Shown here: piece by piece, positions 26,001 to 33,999 of the stretch | Numbering within the stretch: the stretch's first letter is position 1 | How the letters are laid out: each line of letters begins with the position of its first letter | Origin: Rattus norvegicus | Taxonomy: Eukaryota > Chordata > Mammalia > Rodentia > Muridae | Assembly (NCBI RefSeq): GCF_036323735.1 | Contig: NC_086031.1 | Location: 44,625,225 to 44,689,224 of the forward strand | Reading direction: 5' to 3' | Length of the DNA: 64,000 nucleotides | Made by a program: the position numbers and the translations under genes | The notes under the pieces: model-generated | Database searches by the model: none | The model's input: only the letters and a program-made list of their open reading frames with translations | Told to the model about the DNA's origin: nothing

Positions 26001-29000
26001 CAAACACCTACTGTTTTGTTCACCACAGTGCAGGTAATGGAGGCATTGCCAAGGAGTGTGAAGTCAGGATCACACTTATAGGTGACTGAGGAACGATATG
26101 TGAAGAATTCTTCCTCTCTACCATTGTGCTTCCCATTGCTGATGTCTGGAGGCATCCCACACTTGGCAACTGAGAAATTAGTAAAAGAGAAAGAAGTGTT
26201 CAGGGAGGACATCATAACAAAGATAAAATTCTAGCAAATATATAGAGAGAGGGAATAAGTTTCAGTGAGGATGCACAGAATTGTTCCCTAAGACATTTAT
26301 GGTTTTAGCCAAGTCAGAGAAATCTCTACTTACTTACACATTCTGGGAGAGGATCACTCCAGGAAACTCCTTTGCCTTGGATCTCACAATAACTAGTGGA
26401 TGAGCCAATTAAGATATATCTAGATGACAGAAGGTCAAAGGTATTAATGGGATTCATATTTTAAATTAAATTATATAAAGGTGACTAAACAGAGAGACAT
26501 TAAAATGCAGAAATGTTTTCTTAGCTAAGGAGTCATAGAGAGCATTTTTTGGGAGAAGGGGATGAAGGAGAACAAAGTATAATGACACATATATTTGAAA
26601 ATGCCACAACAAACCCATTCCTTTGTATGTTAAAGATTAGCTTAAAAGTCAAAAAGTATAGTGACAAATAGGCACAAAAACAACACAATAAAACCCATTC
26701 CTCTTTATGCTAACTGTCTTAGGGTTTTACTGCTGTGAACAGACACTATGATCAAGGCAAGTCTTATAAAGACAATATTTAATTGGGGCTGGCTTACACA
26801 TTCAGAGGTTCAGTCTATTATCATCAAGGCAGAAACATGGCAGCATCCAGGCAGTCATGGAAAAGGGGAGCTGAAAGTTCTACATCTTCATCTGAAGGCT
26901 ACTAGGAGAAGACTGACTTCCAGGCAGCTAGGATGAGGGGCTTAAGCCCACGCCCTCAGCGACACACCTACTCCAACATGGCCACACTTCCAAATAGTGC
27001 CACTTCTGGGCTAAGCATATTCAAATCGTGACATTCCACTCCCTGCCCCCCCCCACAGGCTTGTTGAAACATATGAATCTATGGGGACCATACCTAAACA
27101 TATCACAATGAAAAACACATTTACTCCAACTTCCAAAGTTCCCATAGTTTAGAGAAGTCTCAACAATGTTAAAAGTCCAAAGTTCAAAGTCTCTTCTGAG
27201 GTTCATCCAATTACTTAACTGTAATCCCCAAAGTTAGACAGGAAACCAGCCGGGCAGACTCCAAACTCTGCATCTCCGTGTCTGATGTCAAAGTGGGCTT
27301 CAGATCTCCAACTTCTTTTTCATCTTTGTTGACTGCAACAAACTTCTTTCTCCTCAGCTGATTCAATTAACTCCCTGTTAGCAGCTTTCCTCAGCAGATA
27401 TCACAAGGCTCTGGCATCTCGAACATCTTGGGGTCTCCAAGGCACCTTCAATGGTTATAGCTTCTTGTTTCAATGTCTGGAATTCACACATGAGCTTCTG
27501 AGCTCCTCCAAAGGGCTGACATCACTTTTCCAGCTCCGCCCCGCCCTCTGTAGCATTCTAGGCTGTGTTTCACTGTTGTAGTTGTTCTTGATGATCAACC
27601 CATGGTACGTGGATCTCCAATACACTGACATCTTCTACTCCAACGAGGCTTCCCCAATAGCCTCTCATAGACTCTCTCCATGGTGCCAAGCCTTACCTTC
27701 TTTGCATGACCCCTTCAGTCCTAGGCCATCAATTGCTACAGAGGTTGCACCTTCACCAATGGCCTTCCATGGTCTCTCACAGTGCCGAGCCTCAGTTGCT
27801 CTCCATGACTCCTTCATACCTTCAAAACCTGTACCTCTTAGGTGACTCTTATATGTTACCAAGTTTAGTAGCAGCATGAGGTTCAACCTTGGCTACCTCT
27901 GGAACACAGCTTCTTAGTGCTCTCAGAAAACACTTACCAGAAGATTTCACCTCAGTGATGCTGATCTCTTTTTAATCACCAATAATTTCTTAGCTTCAGC
28001 TGACTAGCATCAACTGTCCCAGTAGTTCCTTCTATTCTTGCCTCAAAAGCCAGAGCCACATAGTTGAAGCTGCCAAGTTTCACTGCATGGTGGGGCTGGA
28101 ACCTCCCCTCCATCCCCCAACCCTCAACCCCCATTCAATTACATTATCACCAGCTTTCTGTTTTCCAACTCCTTCCAACTGCCTAAGCTTGGCTGTCATG
28201 GAAATTGCTCTGTATATTGACCTGAAACTCAGAGATCTGCATGCCTGTCTCCTGGGATTAAAGGCGTGTACCATGCCTGGATTTAAGCTTTTCTTCATCT
28301 AGAACTTGCTCTGTCTCAGGCTGGACTTGAACTCAGTGATCTGCTTGGCTTTGTCTCCTGGGATTAAAGGTATGTACCACTATGCTTGGATCTAAATTTA
28401 GCTGGGTGGGGTCTCCCCAAAATCTCATTCCTTTAATCCGTTATCTCCTAGAACATAGGACTCAGCTGTATTCTACTTCCTGGTGCCCCTTTAATGCTCA
28501 AATCATATATTTTGTATTTTTCCTTTCTAACCTTGCTATGTTTGATCAAAATGCTCTCCATGAGACCTAACCAGAGAACAAAGTCTCTGCTGGGCTTTTT
28601 TGAGACGTCCTTTACCAATGCAATTACCTTTCCTTAGCCTTTACCTTAGCCTCAGGTAGACTTTTCAGACAAGGGCAAAAACCAGCCACTGTCTTCACCA
28701 AAATGCCACAAAAATAGTCTCTAGGCCATGTACTGAAATTTTTCTCCATTGGTATCTCTTGGGCCAGATCTGCATAGTTCAAATCACTCCCAGCAACAAA
28801 GTCTTCCTTATTCCTACTAGGCTAGCCCATTAAGCCCCACTTAAAGCATTCCACCACTTTCCAAATCCAAAGTCCCAAAATCCACATTCTTCCAAACAAA
28901 AGCACGGTCAGGCCTATCACACCAATGCCCAACTCGTGGTACCAACTTCTGTCTTAGGTTTTACTGATGTAAACTGACACCATGACCAAGGCAACTGTTA

Positions 29001-31710
29001 TAAGGACAACACTTAACTGGTGCTGGCTTACAGGTTCAGAGGTTCAGTCAAGTATCATCAAGGGAGGAGCATGGCAGCAACCAAGCAGACATGGGGCAGG
29101 AGGAGCTGAGAGATCTACATCTTCATCTGAAGGCTGCTAGCGGATACTGGCTTCCAGGCAGTTAGGATGAGGATCTTAAAGCCACACCCACAGTGACACA
29201 CCTACTCTAACCGGACCACACCTACTCCAACAAGGCCACACCTCCAAATAGTGCCATTCTCTGGGCTAAGCATATTCAAACCATGACACTGACTTTAAAA
29301 ATTAACTCCATTTTTAAAAAGATTATTACACATTGTAATGGAGTGTTTCCTAATGCATTTCAAGCAAAGGTTAATGTGCATATTAGAATTGTCCATTACA
29401 TGGCATCAAAACTCGACCAAATGCTCCTATACAAATAAGTAAGGGGGCTTAAGTGATGGCTCGGCATTTAAGAGCATTTCCAGAGGACTGAAACACGGTT
29501 CCTAACATCCACTGGGAGCTCACAATCATGTGTAACTCCAGCTCCCAGGGATCCAACATCTTCTGTTCTTTTCAATGTACTCACACCCCCACATACTTCC
29601 CCCCTAACACATACACACACACAGAGAGAGAGAAACAGAGACAGAGAGATGCAAGCCTAGATAAAAAAAAATTAAAAATCGTTAAACATGGCACTTGCTG
29701 CCAATTCTGACAACCTGAGTGTGATCCCAGGGACCCTGCAAGTACTGAACTGACTCCTGCAGATGTCTTCAGTTCCATGTGTGTACCATGGCATGTATGC
29801 ACCTATGTACATGCATACATGTACACATTACATATGTACACACACAAATACATAAAGTTAACTTTTTTAAAAGAGAGTAAGGGCTAGTTCCAGAGGTCTT
29901 CACATATAATCCCAGTAATTTTGGAGAATTAGACTGGAGACTTGTGAGTCTGAGAGCAGCCTGGGCGACTTAATAATAATCTTGTCTCAAAATAAAACAA
30001 GAAAAACAACTGCAGGTAAACCTTGGATTTCACACACAAAGAATACTATCTTCAGACAGCCAAACAAGATCTAAGTTTTCTATAAGAGAAGGAAACTTAG
30101 ATTAGCTTCAAGATTCTCTGGCATCATCCACCAGCAAAAATTGGACAGCTGCTGTATCCACAGGATATCTGATACTTTCATACTTATCAATAATATATTC
30201 TGATTGATGTCATATCTGCCCCCTTTTAACTCTTCCCTACCCCATCACTCACCATTCTCTCTGCAAGTCCCATTTGTATCTTCTTGTTTTGTGACTCATT
30301 AAGTTTAACTGAATACACTGCCTCTTATGTGTCATTTGAAATCCCACTCATGAAGGTGAAAAAGGAGGTTATTCTGAAGGCCAGCATGGCTAATACTGGT
30401 TATCAAGGGACAATTGGTTCACTTATGCACAATAGTACTTTGTAAATACATTTTTACAAAGGCATCAGAACATCGTTGAGAACATCCAAAGATTGGAAAT
30501 ATCCATGAGTCAGTTCCAAAAGTTAAGCCAGGACATAACCATACAGTAAAATTCTATAATTTCTGAGAAGCAATTAATGAAGAATCTCTCTGCAATCAAG
30601 CATAAAATATGTCCAGGATTTACTGATGAGTATAAAAGTCAAGTGTGATTCAAAACTACAGTTTTCCCTCTTTTTTTTTTTTTTTGAGCGTGTGGCCACT
30701 TTCATTCTTCAGGGCACATATGGGCCGTACTAATACACTTAGTAAATTGTAAAAAAGCAAGCAAACAAACAAATAAATAAAAACAGGAAGTTGGGAGAGG
30801 AGGACATGTTGTGGGGAATATAGGGAAGTTGAAAGGGGAAATAGGGATTATATATATATATACATATATATATATTTCCTATTTCATTGTATACATGTAT
30901 GACATTCTCACAATACACATGTGCAATTTTCAAGAATAAATTACAATATAAAAAACTGAACCCAGCTGGGTTTAATGATGCAAACCTTTATTCCTAACAC
31001 TTAGGAGGCAGAGCCAGGTGGCTCTCTGTACATTTAGGGTGAGCCTGGTCTATGTAGGGAGTTCTAGGTTAGTGATGGCTACATAGTGAGACCCTGTCAT
31101 AATTATATTTATAATATATTTATATATGTGTGTATATATCACTTGAATAGTTTAAAAATGAACTAAGTGTGTTATCAGAAACATGTACTGATCTCTGGAC
31201 TTGTATTTGAATAAGGAAACACTACAATGATACAAAAGAAACTGAAAAAAAAATTAATTCCTTTTTTAGCACAGGAAGGAGATGGAAAGGAAGTGAGAAC
31301 TCTCAGCGCATAGCACTTCAGAACTTGAAAGTAGCGATTTTAAAAGTTAATTTAGAAGAATTATTTATAAATTCCTTCACACTCACCCCTCTGAGCAGCT
31401 GAATTCTATCTGTGATCCAAACAAGAAATCTGTCTTAACTTCCACCTTTCCATTTTGTAAGTCTCCTGGATTCCTGCATGACTTTTCTAAAGGAAAATCA
31501 AAATGATAGTAAGTGATTCCCACCATCCTCGGGCACTGCAATTAGAAACTAACGGGCTATGTCCGCCTCCACGTACGGAAAGAACTGCTTGTTTCGAGCC
31601 ATGTTTATCTGAGTCTGACTCACTGAATTTTTGTTCTGGGAGGAGAATGAACACAAATTTTGATTCTTCATTTTCACCCTGGTGTATTTTAGCAAGAACT
31701 ATTTCCTTGA

Positions 31711-31760
<50 letters not shown>

Positions 31761-33999
31761 ATTACACGCTGTTACTGTTGGAGGACAGTATGATGTACTT
31801 CCTGCTCATAGTGAATAATCTGATCTTCCAAAGCCATGAGATAGTTTACTTTGTGCAGTTTTACTTAATTTTTAAATTAGTATACAAAATAATGAGTTTC
31901 ATTATGACACATTCATATATGAATAGCATTGTATTTTATCATATTTACTAGCCATTGTGGCCATTGTCCTTTACCTAATGTATGTATGTATGTATGTATG
32001 TATGTATATATGCATATATGCATGTTGCATGTATGTATGCCTGTATTATGTGTGCATGTATTATGTATGTATGCATGTATTATGGTAGAAGGTATTATGT
32101 GTGTATGCATGCAATCATGTATGTATGCATAAATGTATACACATGCATTTTGAAATCTAGATTCTACATATAAAAACAAACATTCACCGTGTGTCTGAGT
32201 AAGATTACTCCTTTCTGGCCATTTAATCCTAAAATCTTTTTATCATTATTATTATCATTACTATTTTTACTATTATTGTCATTGTTATTATTGTTTGGGG
32301 GTTAAGGCGAAGGCATGCTACACGTGCTACGACATGCATGTGGAGGTCAGAGAGCAACTCTGGAAAGTCAGTTCTCTCCTTCTACCTTTACATGAGTTCC
32401 AGGAATCAACCTTAGGTCACCTGCTTTCTTATAGAATCCAGAAGGACCAACTCAGGGATGGCACCACCCACAATGAGCTGGGGTCTCCCCCGTCAACGAC
32501 TAATTAAGAAAATGCCCTACGGACTTGCCAACCGCCAGGTCTATGGAGGCATCTTTCAACCGAGGCCCCCTCCCCTCTGACGACCCTAGCTTGTTGGCAC
32601 AGAACTCCCCAGTACAGTTTATCTTTCCTCATTGCAATTAGCATGTCTCTTTATTTCTACTTTCTTTTATCCTGCTTTCCAGAAGACCCATACTTGTGTA
32701 TATTGAAATTGCTGGCTGATGAACTCACTAGTTCCTTCCTGACTTAAAAACGCAATAATTATCTAACGTGAGACAACTGTCCAAAACTGACAGACGCACA
32801 AGAGAGAAAGGTAAATGTACTTACTGACGCAGGCGATATTAATCTGCCATTTCCCCAGAGGTTTACAGTAGAGACTCTGGCTTGAGCTCGCTCTACTATA
32901 GCCAGGGCGACAATTGTATCTCAGGGTAGTGTGACTTTCAAAGTCTGTCTGGTTCATCTCACTTGCTGGCAGGGCGTAGGGTAAATCAGGTGGTGGGCCA
33001 CATTTTCCTGGACACCAAAGGGGACAGGATCACCGAATGTTATTCCCTGAGATGTAGCGTCTTAGCGTTCTAGTAGTATAATTTTAGACAGAGAACAATT
33101 CTTTTCTCCTCTACCAAGAAAACTCAAAAACTGTACTATTTCTCTGTCATGAATCCATGAGAGATGTGCAAATAAAGTCTGTTGATAAATGGTGACGATG
33201 GTGAGCGAAGGCTATATTTTTATCTCTTCTCTACTATATAAAATAGGAGACAGACGTAAGTGTCATCAGCCTACATTGTCTATCTCTGCTCAGAGTACGT
33301 ATACGCAAAACCAAAAATTCCTATAAATTTGCCTTAACAGATAGGTATTGTCTCATTTGAACTGACACAATAAGCCAGACACGGTGGGAAGAAAGATTGT
33401 GAATTCAAGTTCAGCCTGCGTGCTACATAGAAGAGAAAACAGAAGTCCTGAGATAGATAAATCCTAATACTACTTCCCCTATTAGAAATGAGTGGTGATA
33501 CACAGCTAAGCTACCATTTAAGAGCCCCAGCGGAAGTACACTCCCCGTTTCTCCATTCCAGAGCAACCCCGGGGCTGTTAAATATGTTCGGTTGCAGTTA
33601 GACAATATACATGTATTTCAAATCCTGGTTGGGAAACAGGTTGCCTCGATGACTTAGATAAGAAATTCTAGATTAAACACCTAGAACGGCCCCTGTTGTG
33701 TGACGCTAACTCCAGCCAGCCAGATAAATCCCTTGTCGCTGAAGCTGAATCGCTACTAACCCAGCTATCTCGTATTTTTAAGTCTTCTAAGTAACTGCCG
33801 CTTGTCCATCTGGCCTTGTTGCCCACCACTCACCGAATACAGCAACCCAAAGAGCAGCAGTGAGGCTCATTTGGAACAAAGTTGGACCGGAGGCTCTGCA
33901 GAACGTAGACAAGGGCCAGGCCACGGCGTCTCTGTTTCTATGAAGCTTCCCGTGGGCAGCTCTTGTGGGGCGCAGGGCCTGGTGCTGCTTTGTCCACAT
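3005..33999 (-). CDS. C4bpa: C4b-binding protein alpha chain (11 coding exons)
   Basis: Secreted plasma inhibitor of the classical and lectin complement pathways. It binds C4b and acts as cofactor for factor I. Coding segments from 5' to 3' on the minus strand: 33999-33834, 33007-32825, 31486-31387, 26419-26334, 26169-25975, 22637-22458, 20188-19994, 11472-11284, 7531-7364, 3685-3510 and 3172-3005. Every junction has GT..AG signals and compatible phase, giving 601 residues from the first ATG, or 559 from an internal ATG at 33870. The product is a signal peptide, eight CCP modules with all expected cysteines (CCP6 has two extra, as in the human chain) and a C-terminal helix with two cysteines. 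CCP2 is split over two exons. No frameshift or in-frame stop was found. Mouse is known to have only six CCPs, so eight fits rat. Confidence 0.96.
3510..3685 (-). CDS. C4bpa: C4bpa exon: CCP8
   Basis: Enters in phase 1 after a TTTATAG acceptor and leaves in phase 0 at CAG|GTAAAT. It encodes one full CCP with four cysteines in the contexts ALCRKPE, IQCDSG, ITCSEN and PRCEQ, and the tryptophan in TWYPK. Two N-glycosylation sequons are visible, NVT and NGT. Leaving in phase 0 matches the switch from CCP modules to the tail exon. Confidence 0.95.
3686..4739. other. C4bpa intron, unremarkable part
   Basis: Intron between the CCP7 and CCP8 exons, low-coordinate side. Positions 3690-4510 are A+T-rich with no recognised element. 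At 4535-4740 a phrase of the form CTATCAGAGACNACA(A/C)AGAC appears twice about 150 bases apart (near 4538 and 4698), followed each time by similar CCAGGTAGGC text. This may be the remnant of a repeated L1 5' unit, but I cannot identify it. Confidence 0.4.
4740..7185 (+). repeat. Old L1 3' part (ORF2 end and 3' UTR), sense
   Basis: The sequence follows the end of murine L1 ORF2. The tract around 4840-5440 has the usual succession of phrases, including the region that encodes WDHVKLKSL (near 5110-5135). The 3' region then continues past 5690. The frame is broken by many stops and small indels, so it is an old Lx-type copy. The 3' UTR runs to about 7185 and contains a CT-rich microsatellite. It lies antisense to C4bpa. 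Confidence 0.8.
6882..6936. repeat. (CT)n / C-run microsatellite
   Basis: About 17 CT units, then a run of 11 C, then five TC units, within the L1 3' UTR. On the C4bpa strand it reads as GA repeats. The length is likely to vary between individuals. Confidence 0.9.
7364..7531 (-). CDS. C4bpa: C4bpa exon: CCP7
   Basis: Symmetric phase-1 exon of 168 bases. Acceptor ATTATCAAG, donor AAAG|GTAATG. It encodes one CCP with cysteines in SCDFPP, YECEEG, ISCWYS and PQCK. Two tryptophans lie near the third and fourth cysteines (CWYSQWTP). Confidence 0.95.
7532..9640. other. C4bpa intron, mostly unique sequence
   Basis: Intron between CCP6 and CCP7. A 119-codon plus-strand open frame at 8047-8406 has no recognisable domain. 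The stretch 8990-9180 has the feel of an interspersed-repeat fragment but cannot be placed in a family by eye. Nothing else stands out. Confidence 0.4.
9648..9805 (+). repeat. B1 SINE
   Basis: Follows the 7SL-derived B1 consensus: CTGGGCGTGGTTGCACTCAT, then CCCAGTGCTCAGGAGGCAGAG, GTGGATCTCTATGAATTCAA and a CTCTGTCTTGAAAAGCAAGC tail. It ends in an A-rich (CAAG)n tail. Substitutions suggest moderate age. It lies in a C4bpa intron, antisense to the gene. Confidence 0.9.
9825..10130 (+). repeat. Possible LTR fragment with CpG-rich hairpin
   Basis: A short CpG-rich block (9835-9940) stands out from the A+T-rich intron. It contains TGCGCAG and GGCGCCATCTT, phrases common in retroviral U3/R sequence, and a perfect 10-bp inverted repeat at 9886-9895 and 9902-9911. 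An AATAAA-like site near 10091 could be the matching R/U5. The family is unknown, and a non-LTR origin cannot be excluded. Confidence 0.35.
10139..10180 (+). repeat. B2 SINE, 5' part only
   Basis: Reads as the B2 head (GGGCTGGAGAG, then GTGGTTAAGAACACTGGCTG) and stops exactly where an ID element begins. Its last eight bases, ACTGGCTG, reappear directly before the second ID (10965-10972) and directly after it (11073-11080), where the missing 3' part of B2 resumes. Confidence 0.85.
10181..10273 (+). repeat. ID element, copy 1
   Basis: Rat ID SINE, derived from tRNA-Ala and related to BC1 RNA. Starts GGGGTTGGGGATTTAGCTCA, with the pol III A box TAGCTCAGTGG and a B box in GGGTTTGGTCCC (one change from GGTTCGGTCC). 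It ends in an A-rich tail interrupted by G. Little divergence indicates a recent insertion. Confidence 0.95.
10274..10964. other. Unexplained 690-bp spacer between two ID copies
   Basis: Sequence between the two ID elements with no recognised repeat. It contains a perfect 20-bp tandem duplication at 10742-10781. No open frame of note. Its two edges coincide with the ID tail and with a third copy of ACTGGCTG. Confidence 0.5.
10973..11069 (+). repeat. ID element, copy 2
   Basis: Nearly identical to copy 1, but with GCAAGCACAAGG instead of GCAAGCGCAAGG and with the canonical B box GGGTTCGGTCCC. It has a longer A tail. It is flanked on both sides by ACTGGCTG (10965-10972 and 11073-11080), as expected for a target-site duplication inside a B2 SINE. 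Confidence 0.95.
11073..11245 (+). repeat. B2 SINE, 3' part
   Basis: Continues B2 from where the 5' part at 10139-10180 stops: ACTGGCTGCTCTTCCAGAGG, CCCAGCACCCACATGGCAGC, CAACTGTCTG, and the A-rich AAATAAAA tail. Together the two halves make one full B2 interrupted by the ID-spacer-ID block. Confidence 0.9.
11284..11472 (-). CDS. C4bpa: C4bpa exon: CCP6
   Basis: Symmetric phase-1 exon of 189 bases. Acceptor CCTCTAG, donor CAGA|GTAAGA. Six cysteines: the usual four plus an extra pair in EICCPVP and DNDCTYFFGDE. The human alpha chain CCP6 has the same six-cysteine arrangement, so this supports orthology. The mouse gene lacks this module. Confidence 0.95.
11473..12355. other. C4bpa intron, no element recognised
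   Basis: Intron between CCP5 and CCP6, low-coordinate side. Overlapping 60-90 codon open frames on both strands at 11688-12133 have no recognisable similarity. A short TG repeat lies at about 12326-12338. Confidence 0.4.
12764..13184 (-). repeat. Solo MT-type MaLR LTR
   Basis: On the plus strand it starts TGTCTCACTTGGGG and continues with the murine MT LTR phrases CATGACCAAGGCAACTC, ATTTAATTGGGACTGGCTTA, CAGTCCATCATCATCATGG and CACACCTACCCCAAC. It is the reverse complement of an ERVL-MaLR LTR. No internal sequence is attached. It lies within the antisense L1. Confidence 0.8.
13636..13962 (+). repeat. Rodent interspersed repeat, family not named
   Basis: Begins GTGTTAGTTAGGTTTTATCA and ends with GGTCATGGTATTTCTAACAGCAATAAA. 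The same family of phrases (GGTCATGG..TTTCATCACAGCAATAG) ends the repeat at 44010-44640, and its reverse appears near 32455-32600. It is LTR-like in layout, but I am not sure of the family. Confidence 0.6.
15637..16821 (+). mobile_element. Young 5'-truncated rat L1 with 14-bp TSD
   Basis: The 3' end of a recent L1: the ORF2 C-terminus is open over 15771-16106 (ending in the HGMHSLISGY region), then the 3' UTR with a long G-rich tract at 16676-16745, CCCGGAAACCGGGAAAGGG and a 12-base A tail. Perfect target duplication AGAAATAATTCTGT at 15623-15636 and 16822-16835. It inserted into the older antisense L1. Confidence 0.95.
16885..17275. repeat. Unidentified repeat-like insertion
   Basis: A pyrimidine-rich stretch (TTTACATCCCATTCACTGGC and CCTCCCAGTTACCTCTCC) that separates two blocks of antisense L1. 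The phrasing resembles murine L1/HAL1-related or LTR-internal sequence, but I cannot assign it. Confidence 0.35.
19301..19993. other. C4bpa intron, unique
   Basis: A+T-rich intron sequence next to the CCP5 exon. No repeat or open frame of note. Confidence 0.4.
19994..20188 (-). CDS. C4bpa: C4bpa exon: CCP5
   Basis: Symmetric phase-1 exon of 195 bases. Acceptor GTGAGCAG, donor AAGG|GTGAGT. Cysteines in NSCTDIP, YICRPG, VICQKD and RGCK, with a tryptophan in LSWSM. The human chain has the same DIP, GTVLRY and TVICQK phrases. This module is absent in mouse, so its presence supports rat. Confidence 0.95.
20189..20825. other. C4bpa intron, unique
   Basis: No repeat or gene recognised. Confidence 0.4.
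20830..21230 (-). repeat. Ancient L1 3' region, antisense
   Basis: The plus strand carries a diverged version of the antisense mammalian L1 theme (GATATTCCATTGTATAG, TATTTGGGTTGATGG, AATGCTGCTCTGAACTTTCA, TGTGGATATCTGTTTTCATT). It is much more diverged than the murine L1s here, so it probably predates rodents. Confidence 0.65.
22458..22637 (-). CDS. C4bpa: C4bpa exon: CCP4
   Basis: Symmetric phase-1 exon of 180 bases. Acceptor TTCTGTAG, donor CTCA|GTAAGT. Cysteines in IICPWPK, FVCQKG, IHCEAD and PVCEL, with a tryptophan in SWSPV. Closely matches human CCP4, including the shared QKGFVLRGS phrase. Confidence 0.95.
22670..23012 (+). repeat. Diverged SINE cluster (B4/B1 and B2-type)
   Basis: Phrases such as AGGCATGGCAGCATGCATCT, CCCTCTAATCCCAGTCTTTG and GAGACCCTGTCTCAG (B1-like) are followed by TTGTCCTCTGACCTCCACA (B2/B3-like), which leads straight into the CA repeat. 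At least two SINEs appear joined or nested. Exact edges are unclear. Confidence 0.6.
23014..23055. repeat. (CA)n microsatellite
   Basis: About 21 uninterrupted CA units at the 3' end of a SINE, followed by an imperfect CA/TA-rich tail to about 23105. Confidence 0.95.
23160..24420 (+). repeat. L1 3' end, sense (Lx-type)
   Basis: Starts in the ORF2 tail (GTTCAAAGCAACTTTATTCA, TCAACTGAAGAATGGATAAG) and runs through a 3' UTR parallel to the one at 5640-7180, ending near AATAATTTTTAAAAAAATTA. Stops throughout the frame. Antisense to C4bpa. Confidence 0.85.
24440..25560 (+). repeat. L1 ORF2 remnants, sense, interrupted
   Basis: 24440-24710 and 25190-25560 read as consecutive parts of a diverged L1 ORF2, reverse-transcriptase region. 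The second part has the GTAGCCAACATCAAACTAAA and AGAAAACTCTTAGGCCTAAT phrases. The 480 bases between them are not recognised and may be a separate insertion. Frame badly broken. Confidence 0.65.
25975..26169 (-). CDS. C4bpa: C4bpa exon: CCP3
   Basis: Symmetric phase-1 exon of 195 bases. Acceptor TTTCTCAG, donor GAAA|GTAAGT. Cysteines in AKCGMPPD, YKCDPD, ITCTVV and PTCE, with a tryptophan in VWSPS. Sequons NAS and NKT are present. In human C4BP, CCP1-3 form the C4b-binding face, and the spacing is conserved here. Confidence 0.95.
26334..26419 (-). CDS. C4bpa: C4bpa exon: CCP2, second half
   Basis: 86 bases, entering in phase 2 and leaving in phase 1. It supplies the last two cysteines of CCP2 (SYCEIQ and PECV) and a tryptophan in SWSDP. 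The end reads TGTGTAAGTAAGT. Joining to CCP3 in frame (ECVIAKCG, parallel to human QCEIVKCK) needs the second GTAAGT; using the first would shift frame. Confidence 0.93.
26715..29288 (-). mobile_element. Complete MT-type MaLR element (LTR-internal-LTR)
   Basis: Two same-orientation LTRs, 26715-27033 and 28950-29288, flank a 1.9-kb internal region. On the minus strand the left-hand LTR is preceded by a polypurine tract (GGGGGGGGGCAGGGAGTGG), and the region after the other LTR begins GAAGTTGGTACCACGAG, the expected primer-binding zone. Flanks CTAAC (26710-26714) and CTGAC (29289-29293) are a near-match 5-bp target duplication. MaLRs are non-autonomous ERVL relatives, and no coding frame is seen. 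It has the same orientation as C4bpa and lies between the two half-exons of CCP2. Confidence 0.85.
28165..28400 (-). repeat. Two tandem antisense B1-like units inside the MaLR
   Basis: CTCCTGGGATTAAAGG(C/T)(G/A)TGTACCA occurs twice, about 100 bases apart, each preceded by an antisense B1 body (CTGGACTTGAACTCAGTGAT in the second). These are B1 monomers in tandem or two separate insertions at nearby sites. Confidence 0.75.
29445..30005 (+). repeat. SINE cluster: B2/B3, B4/B3, B1
   Basis: 29445-29660 reads as a diverged B2/B3 ending in CA and GA repeats. 29670-29870 reads as another B3/B4-like unit (CAACCTGAGTGTGATCCCAG) with a TACATG-rich tail. 29881-30005 reads as a diverged B1 (TATAATCCCAGTAATTTTGG, GAGAGCAGCCTGGGCGACTT). 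All antisense to C4bpa. Confidence 0.65.
30848..30877. repeat. (TA)n microsatellite
   Basis: Alternating TA with one C interruption. On the minus strand it creates a short Tyr/Ile-rich frame of no meaning. Confidence 0.85.
30963..31110 (+). repeat. B1 SINE
   Basis: CAGCTGGGTTTAATGATGCA, CCTAACACTTAGGAGGCAGA, GTGGCTCTCTGTACATTTAG and ACATAGTGAGACCCTGTCAT follow the B1 consensus with moderate divergence. A TA-rich tail follows. Confidence 0.85.
31387..31486 (-). CDS. C4bpa: C4bpa exon: CCP2, first half
   Basis: 100 bases, entering in phase 1 after CCTTTAG and leaving in phase 2 at AGAGGG|GTGAGT. Encodes the first two cysteines of CCP2 (KSCRNPG and FSCSEG). The same half-exon split of one CCP occurs in C4bpb CCP3 and is an old feature of this gene family. 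Confidence 0.95.
31715..31757. repeat. (GA)n microsatellite
   Basis: About 21 GA units, giving artefactual Arg-Glu frames. It lies about 230 bases upstream of the CCP2a exon on the gene strand, where it reads as a (TC)n pyrimidine tract. Confidence 0.95.
31977..32150. repeat. (TATG)n-rich microsatellite
   Basis: A run of TATG units, then imperfect ATGCATG/TATG variants over about 170 bases. Confidence 0.9.
32300..32610 (-). repeat. Antisense SINE (B4/B3) plus unnamed rodent repeat
   Basis: 32300-32445 contains ACATGCATGTGGAGGTCAGA and ACATGAGTTCCAGGAATCAA, diverged antisense B4/B3 text. 32455-32600 (GATGGCACCACCCACAATGA, CTAATTAAGAAAATGCCCTA) is the reverse of the repeat family seen at 13636-13962 and 44010-44640. 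Confidence 0.65.
32825..33007 (-). CDS. C4bpa: C4bpa exon: CCP1
   Basis: Symmetric phase-1 exon of 183 bases. Acceptor GGTGTCCAG, donor GTCA|GTAAGT. Cysteines in GKCGPPPD, YNCRPG, LYCKPL and IACV, with a tryptophan in GKWQI. One sequon, NQT. The first residues after the junction align with the mature human N-terminus (NCGPPP), which places signal cleavage near the VFG/KCG boundary. Confidence 0.95.
33834..33999 (-). CDS. C4bpa: C4bpa first coding exon: signal peptide
   Basis: The frame holds two candidate starts. ATG at 33999-33997 gives a 55-residue leader with a basic front (KLHRNRDAVAWPL) and then LFQMSLTAALWVAVFG. ATG at 33870-33868 gives only the short hydrophobic part. The long form lines up with the human leader, which also has a basic front and an internal Met. 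The exon leaves in phase 1 at TTCG|GTGAGT. A likely acceptor (TTCTGGCAG) places its 5' edge near 34004, so a separate non-coding exon should exist upstream; I did not identify it. Confidence 0.9.

Noticed and set aside
27582..27886. Overlapping open frames on both strands (about 73-87 codons)
   Set aside because: They lie inside the internal region of the non-coding MaLR element.
31715..32150. Arg/Glu-rich and Tyr/Cys/Met-rich open frames
   Set aside because: They are translations of (GA)n and (TATG)n microsatellites.
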